A DNA stretch of 64,000 nucleotides from Proteiniborus sp. MB09-C3 (lineage in GTDB: Bacteria > Bacillota > Clostridia > Tissierellales > Proteiniboraceae): NCBI RefSeq assembly GCF_030263895.1, contig NZ_CP127161.1, positions 2,480,001 to 2,544,000 on the forward strand. The letters are read 5' to 3'. Position 1 is the stretch's first letter. The number at the start of each line of letters is the position of its first letter. Made by a program: the position numbers and the translations under genes. The notes beneath the pieces are model-generated. The model saw nothing but the letters and a program-made list of their open reading frames with translations, was not told where the DNA came from and made no database searches. Below, piece after piece: positions 45,048 through 52,479 of the stretch.

Positions 45048-45084
45048 AAAATACTACATGCAGCTTTGTGTGTAGTATTTTTTA
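45048..45084 (+). terminator. Rho-independent terminator of the sigma-54 operon
   Basis: AAATACTACA pairs with TGTAGTATTT around a partly paired loop, followed by T residues, 11 bases after the last stop. Confidence 0.82.
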
Positions 45085-45128
45085 TGACATAAATGGTTTT
45101 TGTACATTTGTTATATATGCTTTTGAAG

Positions 45129-45183
45129 ATAGACTGTCATTAAGTTTACATAATATAATTACGTAAACTTAATGACAGTCTAT
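45129..45183. repeat. Perfect 21-bp inverted repeat (long hairpin)
   Basis: The arms 45129-45149 (beginning ATAGACTGTCATT) and 45163-45183 are exact reverse complements, with a 13-base A/T loop. There is no T-run, so a simple terminator is unlikely. It opens a 637-base gene-free, very A/T-rich stretch (45038-45674). The rest of that stretch holds a terminator-like hairpin near 45309-45343, a small perfect dyad AAGCATA/TATGCTT at 45365-45384, and no plausible ORF. Confidence 0.8.
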
Positions 45184-45308
45184 TTGTAACGGCAAATATA
45201 TTGCTAATAATAAAAAATAATATAAATACTTCATCAAAGATGAAAAAAGATATAATTGATAAACTCAACAGATAAAATATAGTTTTCTTTAGATGTTAAA
45301 AATAAAAT

Positions 45309-45343
45309 AGGCTCATATTTAAGTTGTGAGGCCTTTATTTTGA
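45309..45343 (+). other. Weak terminator-like hairpin in the long spacer
   Basis: GGCTCA pairs with TGAGGCC (one bulge), flanked by AAAATA and TTTATTTT. It could end a transcript from the preceding hairpin region; no gene is seen there. Confidence 0.35.
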
Positions 45344-45633
45344 TTGTATAATAGTTTTATATCAAAGCATATCAAATTATGCTTAAAATCGATTTAAAAC
45401 GCTAATTTTTGATAAATTAGTTCAAAAAAGTTTTTCAGCATGAATAATTGATATTTTCAATTGAAAAGCAAAATATAGCAGCATTTTTAATCATAAATCT
45501 ACAAAATTGAGTTTAAAAATAATATTGCAATGTTAATTATTTTATTTTTATAAATTGCATAGAAAAGTAAAGCAAATTAAATAAAAATATTTATCATTTT
45601 AAAGAAGGATTTACTGAAAAAACGTAGAATATT

Positions 45634-45661
45634 ATTATACAAAATGTATATTTTGTATAAT
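45634..45661. other. 28-bp palindrome with dif-like 11-6-11 layout next to a xer gene
   Basis: Arms ATTATACAAAA and TTTTGTATAAT flank the centre TGTATA. The centre is identical to that of E. coli dif, and the right arm resembles the XerD arm TTATGTTAAAT. It lies 13 bases before the recombinase ATG and ends just before its AAGGAG. An operator for the recombinase gene is the alternative. Confidence 0.45.
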
Positions 45662-45674
45662 AAGGAGTGGAAAA

Positions 45675-46631
45675 ATGGATAATTCACCAATAATATTAGA
45701 AGATTTTTTAAACTACATAGAAACCATCAAAGGAAAATCCGAAAATACTGCTAAGGAGTACTTTTTCGACTTACGAACTCTATTTAGGTTTTTGAAGCTT
45801 AGATATAAGCTAGTTGATAAAAATGCACCTTTTGATGAAATTGATATATCGGATATTGATGAAACCATTATTAGAAAAGTGACCTTGCAAGATTTATATG
45901 CTTTTATTTCTTTCGTTGATAAGGATCGCAATAACCAAAATTACGCTAAAGCTCGTAAAGTCGCCAGTATTAGATCCTTCTTTAAATATTTGCACACAAA
46001 AATTAAGGTTATTAATGAGAATCCTGCAATAGATCTAGAGTCACCAAAGACCAGTACTAGACATCCTGTTTATCTTTCTCTTCAAGAGGCTGAAAACCTA
46101 CTAGATTCTATTGAGGGAACATTTAAAGAAAGAGATTATGCTATTATTACACTTTTCTTAAACTGTGGTTTAAGATTATCAGAGTTAGTTAGTATAGATA
46201 TTGATAGGATTAAAGGTGATACTCTAACTGTAGTGGGCAAAGGAAATAAAGAACGTACTATTTACCTAAATGAAGCATGCTTACAGGCTATTAACGACTA
46301 TCTCGAAGTAAGGCCTACAGAAGGAGTTAAAACGCCAAATGCTTTGTTTTTAAGCAATAGGAAAAATAGAATAAGCAATAAAACGGTTCAATATCTCGTG
46401 AAAAAATATATAAAAGATGCTGGATTAGATGTTGAAATGTATTCAACTCACAAGCTAAGGCATACTGCAGCTACACTTATGTATAAGTATGGTAATGTAG
46501 ACATTAGAGCTTTGCAGCAAATATTAGGCCATGAAAATGTATCTACTACTCAAATCTATACTCATATTGATGATGATAGATTAAGAAAAGCCGTCAAAAG
46601 CAATCCTCTTTCTAAAAAAACTCGTTCTTAG
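45675..46631 (+). CDS. xerC: Xer-type tyrosine recombinase (XerC-like)
   Basis: 318 residues. Core-binding domain 1-115 and catalytic domain with all active-site residues: R167 (GLRLSEL), K189 (VVGKGNKER), H259 and R262 (HKLRHTAATLM), H286 (LGHENV) and the nucleophile Y295 (TTQIYTHI). Chromosome-dimer resolution is the expected role; an integron- or phage-type integrase is less likely, given length and lack of mobile neighbours. The gene is isolated, preceded by the palindrome and followed by a convergent LysM gene. Confidence 0.88.
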   Translation: MDNSPIILEDFLNYIETIKGKSENTAKEYFFDLRTLFRFLKLRYKLVDKNAPFDEIDISDIDETIIRKVTLQDLYAFISFVDKDRNNQNYAKARKVASIRSFFKYLHTKIKVINENPAIDLESPKTSTRHPVYLSLQEAENLLDSIEGTFKERDYAIITLFLNCGLRLSELVSIDIDRIKGDTLTVVGKGNKERTIYLNEACLQAINDYLEVRPTEGVKTPNALFLSNRKNRISNKTVQYLVKKYIKDAGLDVEMYSTHKLRHTAATLMYKYGNVDIRALQQILGHENVSTTQIYTHIDDDRLRKAVKSNPLSKKTRS

Positions 46632-46669
46632 ACACCTAAAATCCATAGTGCTCTTTATAACTCTTATCA

Positions 46670-46720
46670 TATAAAGAAATAGACCATACTCAACTTCATA
46701 TAATGGTCTATCTCTTTATA
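46670..46720. terminator. Bidirectional terminator between xerC and the LysM gene
   Basis: TATAAAGAAATAGACCAT pairs with ATGGTCTATCTCTTTATA, two mismatches at most, 15-base loop, A/T flanks on both sides. Confidence 0.75.
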
Positions 46721-46746
46721 GCTATTATTTATTTTTAATATTACAA

Positions 46747-47046
46747 TCAATATGTAGGAATTTTTATTACACTGCCTGCCTTTATGCTGGCAGATTTCAT
46801 GTTATTTATTTTCATTATTTCATAGACTATTTTTCTAACATCCTGATTATAAGGATTATTTCTTTTGGCTATTTCCCATAGCGTATCTCCGGATACTATG
46901 GCCATTTCAGCATAATTACCATTATCCGAACCATAAACCAAGTTGAGTCTTAATATACCATTAAATATAATGGTTGTAATAATAAATATAGTTGATAAAA
47001 AAATTGTAAATCTTCTTTTGTTTGCAATTCTTATTCGTTTTCCCAT
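46747..47046 (-). CDS. yneA: LysM-domain membrane protein, YneA-like SOS cell-division suppressor
   Basis: 99 residues: a basic N-terminus, one transmembrane segment (about 13-36), then a single LysM domain (AIVSGDTLWEIAKRNNP to AGSVIKIPTY). It is divergent from lexA with shared SOS boxes, exactly as B. subtilis yneA, which delays division during the SOS response. Sequence similarity to YneA beyond architecture was not tested, so the symbol rests on context. GGAGGTATTGTT precedes the ATG. Confidence 0.83.
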   Translation of the reverse strand: MGKRIRIANKRRFTIFLSTIFIITTIIFNGILRLNLVYGSDNGNYAEMAIVSGDTLWEIAKRNNPYNQDVRKIVYEIMKINNMKSASIKAGSVIKIPTY

Positions 47047-47062
47047 AACAATACCTCCAAAG

Positions 47063-47074
47063 GAACATTTGTTC
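47063..47074. promoter_or_regulatory. SOS box 1 (LysM gene side)
   Basis: GAACATTTGTTC, a perfect GAAC-N4-GTTC match, 17 bases before the LysM start on the minus strand. Confidence 0.88.
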
Positions 47075-47083
47075 GTTAATTCA

Positions 47084-47113
47084 ATTATAATAGGAACATA
47101 TGTTCCTTGTCAA
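47084..47113 (-). promoter_or_regulatory. Sigma-A promoter of the LysM gene with SOS box 2
   Basis: On the minus strand TTGACA (47113-47108) and TATAAT (47089-47084) are 18 bases apart. The spacer contains a perfect SOS box, GAACATATGTTC (47094-47105), so LexA binding would block polymerase. Confidence 0.85.
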
Positions 47114-47131
47114 TAGTTTTTTTAAAGAAAC

Positions 47132-47143
47132 GAACGAATGTTT
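47132..47143. promoter_or_regulatory. SOS box 3 (lexA side, one mismatch)
   Basis: GAACGAATGTTT differs from GAAC-N4-GTTC only in the last base. It overlaps the lexA -35 element, so it should serve autorepression. Confidence 0.72.
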
Positions 47144-47170
47144 GCCATTTGTCTTTTTATATGTTATAAT
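47142..47170 (+). promoter_or_regulatory. Sigma-A promoter of lexA
   Basis: TTGCCA (47142-47147) and a perfect TATAAT (47165-47170) with a 17-base spacer. Confidence 0.82.
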
Positions 47171-47201
47171 AACAGCAAATACTTTATTGAGGGGTGCCAA
47201 T

Positions 47202-47825
47202 ATGTATGAGGATTTATCGTCAGTACAGTTAAAAATACTTGAATTCATTAAAAAGGAGATTTTTTCTAAAGGCTATCCTCCTGCAGTAAGGGAAATTTGT
47301 AAAGCAGTAGAATTAAAATCCACTTCTACTGTTCATGCCCATCTTGAGAAATTAGAAAAAAAGGGTTATTTAAGAAGAGATCCTACCAAACCTAGGGCAA
47401 TCGAAATTTTAGATAAAACCGATAATATCATTCCGTTTCCAAGGAGAGAAATCGTAAACGTCCCCATTGTAGGAAAAGTTACAGCAGGAGAACCAATTCT
47501 AGCAATTGAAAACATAGAAGATACCTTCCCCTTACCTATTCACTTCGTAGAAAATGATTCTGTTTTTATGCTTAAGGTAAGAGGAGAAAGCATGATAGAA
47601 GCAGGTATCCTTGATGGAGATCTAGTACTTATAAGACAACAAAATACTGCAAATAATGGTGACATAGTAGTCGCACTTTTAGAAGAAGAAGCAACTATTA
47701 AGAGATTTTTTAAAGAAAAGGATTATATCCGATTACAACCAGAAAATCAATTTATGGAGCCTATTATCACTAAGGATGTCACAATCTTAGGAAAAGTAAC
47801 TGGTGTCTACCGTAGAATTAAATAG
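47202..47825 (+). CDS. lexA: LexA repressor
   Basis: 207 residues: N-terminal winged helix ([35 protein letters not shown]), cleavage site A95-G96 in [11 protein letters not shown], and the S24 peptidase dyad S130 ([10 protein letters not shown]) and K167 (EEATIKRFF). ATG 47202 follows GAGGGGTG; the frame is open further upstream, but that stretch is the promoter and SOS boxes. Controls the recA and LysM genes in this window. Confidence 0.96.
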   Translation: MYEDLSSVQLKILEFIKKEIFSKGYPPAVREICKAVELKSTSTVHAHLEKLEKKGYLRRDPTKPRAIEILDKTDNIIPFPRREIVNVPIVGKVTAGEPILAIENIEDTFPLPIHFVENDSVFMLKVRGESMIEAGILDGDLVLIRQQNTANNGDIVVALLEEEATIKRFFKEKDYIRLQPENQFMEPIITKDVTILGKVTGVYRRIK

Positions 47826-47866
47826 AAAAAGAAAAGCTGACTAAAAAGTCAGCTTTTCTTTTTCTA
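47823..47866. terminator. Bidirectional terminator between convergent lexA and ynbB
   Basis: A 20-bp perfect inverted repeat: TAGAAAAAGAAAAGCTGACT (47823-47842), AAAA loop, complement at 47847-47866. It starts at the lexA stop codon and its other arm lies in the last codons of the minus-strand gene. It marks the point where gene orientation switches. Confidence 0.88.
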
Positions 47867-49151
47867 TCATATTGTTCTTATATAAGTTATTTAAGCTCAT
47901 CATAGCACCAAGCTTACAATGGCTATAGGTTAAACCACCTTGATAATATGCAAAGAATGGTTCTCTCATAGGACCATCTGCGCTTAGTTCTATTGAGGAA
48001 CCTTGTACAAACGCACCTGCTGCCATTATTACTTCATCTTCATATCCAGGCATGTCCCAAGGTTCAGGCGATACATAAGAGTCCACTGGTGAGGCGCTTT
48101 GTATTCCTTGACAAAACTTGATTACCTTTTCCCTCGACTTAAATTCTATTCCCTGAATTATATCACTTCTTTTATCATCTGTATCTGGCACAACTCTGAA
48201 ACCTAAATCCTTATAAACTAGCGCATTTAATAAAGCACCCTTAAGTGCTTCTCCAACTATCATAGGAGCTAAAAACAAACCTTGCAGAGTATTTCTAGTT
48301 GTTCCAAAGGTCAATCCGCATTCTTTACCTATGCCAGGTGCCGTACTTCTATTGGCTACTAGTTCTATTAAATCTTTTCTTCCAACAACATAACCTCCAG
48401 ATAAGGACATACCTCCTCCAGGATTTTTTATGAGTGATCCTGCCATAATATCTGCTCCTACATTTGTAGGCTCATCTATTTCGATAAATTCTCCGTAACA
48501 GTTATCTACCATAATAATCAGATTATTATTAAATGCTTTAACTTTTTCTATAGCTTCACTTATTTCGTCTATTGTTAAAGCTTTTCTATCACTATATCCA
48601 GTTGATCTTTGAATCATAACTATTTTAGTACTATCTGTTATTGAAGCTAGTGATTTCTCAATATCAATTTTTCCATCTGCAGTAAGAGGAACTTCTTTGT
48701 ATTTTATCCCGTATTCAATGAATGTACCCTTTTCATTACCCTTTACACCAATTACTTTTTGCAGTGTATCATAAGGACTGCCACTAATTGCAATAAGCTC
48801 ATCTCCAGGTCTAAGAATTCCAGACAAAGTAAGCGTAATCGCATGAGTTCCTGAAACAATAGTTGGTCTTACTAAGGCATCTTCTGTACCAAAAACATAT
48901 GAGTAGATTTCTTCTACCTTTTCTCTTCCAACGTCATCATACCCATAACCAGTAGTCCAATTAAAATGAGTTGCATTAAGTCTAGCTTTCTGCATTGCAT
49001 GTATAATTTTATATTGATTATATTCTTTAGCTGCTTCGATTTTACTAAAATATTTCTCTCTAAGTATCTTTTCCTTGGATTCTACATAATTAATAACTTC
49101 ATTACTTATGTCAAACTGTTTACATAATATATTTATAGTATACTGATTCAA
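47841..49151 (-). CDS. ynbB: Methionine gamma-lyase/aluminium-resistance family PLP protein (YnbB)
   Basis: PLP-dependent Cys/Met-metabolism-fold protein of about 436 residues. Blocks seen: NWTTGYGYDDVGREKVEEIY, RPTIVSGTHAITLTLSGILRPGDEL, MVDNCYGEFIEI, and the PLP Lys in AGSLIKNPGGGMSLSGGYVVG. TTG 49151 follows GAAGGTGATATA; the frame is open 20 codons further upstream without a ribosome site. It lies downstream of hfq, as in Bacillus. Substrate is not established for this family. Confidence 0.88.
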   Translation of the reverse strand: MNQYTINILCKQFDISNEVINYVESKEKILREKYFSKIEAAKEYNQYKIIHAMQKARLNATHFNWTTGYGYDDVGREKVEEIYSYVFGTEDALVRPTIVSGTHAITLTLSGILRPGDELIAISGSPYDTLQKVIGVKGNEKGTFIEYGIKYKEVPLTADGKIDIEKSLASITDSTKIVMIQRSTGYSDRKALTIDEISEAIEKVKAFNNNLIIMVDNCYGEFIEIDEPTNVGADIMAGSLIKNPGGGMSLSGGYVVGRKDLIELVANRSTAPGIGKECGLTFGTTRNTLQGLFLAPMIVGEALKGALLNALVYKDLGFRVVPDTDDKRSDIIQGIEFKSREKVIKFCQGIQSASPVDSYVSPEPWDMPGYEDEVIMAAGAFVQGSSIELSADGPMREPFFAYYQGGLTYSHCKLGAMMSLNNLYKNNMIEKEKLTF

Positions 49152-49217
49152 TATATCACCTTCTATTAGTATTATCTTATGTATTGTAACACATGAATTT
49201 CTTAGTTTCAATTAGTT

Positions 49218-49272
49218 TTACATAATAAAACCTTTTAAGTAACTTTTGCACTTAAAAGGCCTCATTATGTAA
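49218..49272. repeat. Two-part inverted repeat between hfq and ynbB
   Basis: TTACATAAT and CCTTTTAAGT on the left pair with ACTTAAAAGG and ATTATGTAA on the right, separated by a 4x4 interior loop and a 9-base loop. It has no clear T-run, so it may be an RNA-processing or stability element or a weak terminator of hfq. Confidence 0.6.
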
Positions 49273-49299
49273 TCTCTATGATTTTTAGCTTCAATATTA

Positions 49300-49548
49300 T
49301 TATTCAAAGCTATCGGTATTATTTCCTTTATTCATAAAGCTTATGGTTTTACCTGGTACAATAGTAGATATTGCATGCTTGTATATAAGATTTTGTTTAC
49401 CATCGCAATCTAATACTATGGTATAATTATCAAATCCTTTTACTTGACCTTTTAACTGATAACCGTTAAGTAGAAAAATAGTAATAGTAATATTTTCTTT
49501 TCTCACTTTGTTTAAAAAAACATCTTGTAAATTCATTGTAGTCTTCAC
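49300..49548 (-). CDS. hfq: RNA chaperone Hfq
   Basis: 82 residues with Sm1 ([41 protein letters not shown]) and Sm2 ([15 protein letters not shown]) motifs. GTG start behind GGGAGGGA. It follows miaA on the same strand, the usual miaA-hfq pair. The C-terminal tail ([17 protein letters not shown]) is short. Confidence 0.95.
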   Translation of the reverse strand: MKTTMNLQDVFLNKVRKENITITIFLLNGYQLKGQVKGFDNYTIVLDCDGKQNLIYKHAISTIVPGKTISFMNKGNNTDSFE

Positions 49549-49624
49549 AATTGTCCCTCCCTCATAAAATTTTTTAGATAATTTTAAAAGTAATAAATAA
49601 GTAATAAAGATATATTCAACTTTA

Positions 49625-50569
49625 TTATAATTTCTCCTTTATATTTTTAACTACGCAATCAATTAATTTATTACTATTGTCAAAGTCATGAATATTAATC
49701 CATTCAATATTTTTATCTCTTCTAAACCAAGTTAATTGTCTTTTGGCATATCTTCTAGAATCCCTTTTAAGAATTTCTATGGACTCATCAAGGCTATAGT
49801 TACCCTTTAAATACTGAATTATTTCCTTATATCCTAAGCCCTGCATAGATACAAGGTCTTCAGAATAACCCATATTCAATAATTTTTTTACCTCTTCAAT
49901 CAGTCCCGATTCTATCATAATATCCACACGTCTGTTTATTCTTTCATATAACTTATCCCTATCCATAGTGAGTCCAATAAATATAATATTATATTTATCA
50001 TTCTCTTTTCTAAAGTCCTTGTAAAAGTAAGACATAGGTTTTCCCGTCTCATGGTATATTTCTAAAGCACGAATAATTCTTTTGGTATCATTTATATGAA
50101 TTCTATTAGCAGATTCAATATCTAATTCCTTGAGTTCTTCATAAATACATTGGTTGCCATATTGCTTTGCTTTTTCAATGTATTTGCTTCTTAGTTCCCA
50201 ATTAGAAATAGCTTGAGTAAAATCTAGGTCATAAACTAATGAATTAATATATAACCCAGTACCTCCTACTACAATAGGGAGTTTTCCTCTATCACGAATT
50301 AAGGCTATGTATTCGGTGGCTTTAGATTGAAAATCTGAAACAGAAAAACTGTCATCAGGATAGATTTCATCTATTAGATAATGCTCAATACCATTCATCT
50401 CTGTTTTAGAAATTTTAGCAGTTCCGATATCCATGTATTTATATATTTGCATAGAATCAGCAGAAATAATTTCTCCATTTATATTCTTTGCCACTTCTAT
50501 GGATACACTAGTTTTCCCGACAGCAGTTGGTCCAGCTATTATTATAAGTGGTGGCTTTTTGTCTCCCAT
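49625..50569 (-). CDS. miaA: tRNA dimethylallyltransferase MiaA
   Basis: Adds the isopentenyl group to A37 of UNN-decoding tRNAs, the step before MiaB (also in this window). 314 residues with P-loop [46 protein letters not shown] and the C-terminal [21 protein letters not shown]. It lies 14 bases downstream of mutL. Confidence 0.95.
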   Translation of the reverse strand: MGDKKPPLIIIAGPTAVGKTSVSIEVAKNINGEIISADSMQIYKYMDIGTAKISKTEMNGIEHYLIDEIYPDDSFSVSDFQSKATEYIALIRDRGKLPIVVGGTGLYINSLVYDLDFTQAISNWELRSKYIEKAKQYGNQCIYEELKELDIESANRIHINDTKRIIRALEIYHETGKPMSYFYKDFRKENDKYNIIFIGLTMDRDKLYERINRRVDIMIESGLIEEVKKLLNMGYSEDLVSMQGLGYKEIIQYLKGNYSLDESIEILKRDSRRYAKRQLTWFRRDKNIEWINIHDFDNSNKLIDCVVKNIKEKL

Positions 50570-50583
50570 AAAATCATCCTTTG

Positions 50584-52470
50584 CTATACTCTTTTAAATC
50601 TCTTTTCTAGTTCGTATTTTGATATCTTTATTATTATTGGTCTTCCATGAGGGCATGTATAAGGTTGGTCTGCATTTCTTAAATCATTTAATAAAGTGTC
50701 AATCTCTATCTTTTTTATATTATGTCCAGCCTTTATTGCACTTGAGCAAGCCAGCTTCATTATTTTGTCAAGCCTCATCTCATAGCTACTACTAATCCTA
50801 TCCTTTAAATTATCTAAAATGTCTAAGAATAAGTTTCTTGTATCTGGAACACCAAATACTAGCGGAACACTTCTTATGACAATAGAATTGAGGCCAAAAT
50901 CATCAATGTCAAAGCCAATCCTATCAAATAAATCAATATTTTCTTTTATTAATTGCATTTCCCCATGGGAAATATTAATAACTAATGGTGTCAATAATTG
51001 TTGCTTATAGACTTCATCCGATTCTAATTGAGTTTTTATCTTCTCATACATTATTCTTTCATGAGCGGCATGCTGGTCAATAATATATAGCTCTTTCCCT
51101 ACTCTATCTTCAGCCATAATATAGGTATCAAATAGATTGCCAATTATGTTAAGATCAGGTATAGGATTGATTTTAGCCTCTATTTTATTTTCATAGCTCA
51201 TTTCAGGAGATTCGCTTATGCTATAATCTAGAACTCTTATCATATCATCTACGTCGATGAAGCTCTTATCATCATCTTCTTTATCTTCTTTTTTAAATAA
51301 AGCTCTATTCCAAACCTGATTTTCAAGACAAAAAGTACTTTTAGATGAGCTTATATCATTGGTGTCTAATAGATTGGTATTGTCTACTTTTTCTCTCTGA
51401 ATACTATCAATATCTAAAAAGGTTTCTTGGGTCTCTTTTGTATCATCCTTTTTTGCTGGAATAGTAACCTCTGGTATTAAATTGTTACTTGAGAAAGCAG
51501 AACCAATAGCTAATGAAAGTGCGTTCTTAAGCTTTTCTATATTATCAAATCGTATTTCTGTTTTTGTTGGGTGCACGTTTACATCAATTAATTCAGGACT
51601 TATATTGATGTAAATAGCATATACAGGAAACCTGTTTATTGGAATTAGAGTCTTGTATAGGCTCTCAATAATCTCGGATATTTCCTCACTCTTAATATAT
51701 CTTCCGTTGACATAGGTATATTGATGATTTCTATTACCTCTAGTAAAAGCAGGACTACTGATTAGTCCACATATCTCTATATCATCTCCAGAATAATCAA
51801 TATCAAACATAGAATTCACAAATTCTTTTCCCAAAAGGCTATATATCGTAGACTTTAGATCGTGCTTGCCTGGAGTATTTATAATAACCTTATTATCCTT
51901 AATGTACTTAAACTTCAACCCTGGATTTCCTAATGCTAGTCTATATATAATATCACTTATATAAGAAGCTTCTATTGTATCACTTTTAAGGAATTTTTGC
52001 CTAACTGGTACATTGTAAAATAAGTTCCTTAAAATAATTGTGGTTCCTACAGGACAACCTACTTCACTTTTTTTTATTATTTCTCCTCCATTAATAAATA
52101 CATGTATTCCACTAATAGTTTCTTTGGTTCTAGTAATAAGCTCTAGCTGCGATACAGAAGCAATACTTGCTAACGCCTCTCCCCTAAAGCCTAGAGTTGA
52201 TAAAGAATGAAGATCATCTACATTCTTTATCTTACTTGTGGAATGCCTTAGAAAAGCAAGCTCAACATCATCTGCACTTATACCCGTACCATTATCTGTT
52301 ACTCGAATATATTTTTTCCCGCCGTCTTCAATTTCAACTGTTATAAAAGATGACATGGCATCAATTGAGTTTTCAATAAGCTCTTTTATTACAGAGGCTG
52401 GTCGTTCAATTACTTCTCCAGCTGCAATTTTATTTATTGTATTGCTATCTAAAAGCCTAATATTATTCAT
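50584..52470 (-). CDS. mutL: DNA mismatch repair protein MutL
   Basis: 628 residues. GHKL ATPase motifs: IAAGEVIERPASVIKELIENSIDA, VTDNGTGI, RHSTSKI, TLGFRGEALASI. The C-terminal endonuclease motif DQHA-x2-E-x4-E is present as DQHAAHERIMYE, with ACSSAIKAGHNI and CPHGRP, so this is a nicking MutL as in bacteria without MutH. ATG 52470 is used; the GTG at 52479 is part of the AGGTGATAT ribosome site. It lies 9 bases after mutS. Confidence 0.96.
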   Translation of the reverse strand: MNNIRLLDSNTINKIAAGEVIERPASVIKELIENSIDAMSSFITVEIEDGGKKYIRVTDNGTGISADDVELAFLRHSTSKIKNVDDLHSLSTLGFRGEALASIASVSQLELITRTKETISGIHVFINGGEIIKKSEVGCPVGTTIILRNLFYNVPVRQKFLKSDTIEASYISDIIYRLALGNPGLKFKYIKDNKVIINTPGKHDLKSTIYSLLGKEFVNSMFDIDYSGDDIEICGLISSPAFTRGNRNHQYTYVNGRYIKSEEISEIIESLYKTLIPINRFPVYAIYINISPELIDVNVHPTKTEIRFDNIEKLKNALSLAIGSAFSSNNLIPEVTIPAKKDDTKETQETFLDIDSIQREKVDNTNLLDTNDISSSKSTFCLENQVWNRALFKKEDKEDDDKSFIDVDDMIRVLDYSISESPEMSYENKIEAKINPIPDLNIIGNLFDTYIMAEDRVGKELYIIDQHAAHERIMYEKIKTQLESDEVYKQQLLTPLVINISHGEMQLIKENIDLFDRIGFDIDDFGLNSIVIRSVPLVFGVPDTRNLFLDILDNLKDRISSSYEMRLDKIMKLACSSAIKAGHNIKKIEIDTLLNDLRNADQPYTCPHGRPIIIKISKYELEKRFKRV

Positions 52471-52479
52471 ATATATCAC

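Noticed and set aside
45675-46631. Recombinase as a phage or integron integrase marking a genomic island
   Set aside because: Length and active-site spacing fit Xer proteins, neighbours are core genes (LysM gene, lexA), and no att-like direct repeats or phage genes are seen.
47100-47201. N-terminal extension of LexA by 34 codons
   Set aside because: The stretch holds the lexA promoter and SOS boxes, and a good ribosome site precedes ATG 47202.
50381-50650. Plus-strand frame opposite the miaA/mutL junction
   Set aside because: Shadow of two certain minus-strand genes, no ribosome site.
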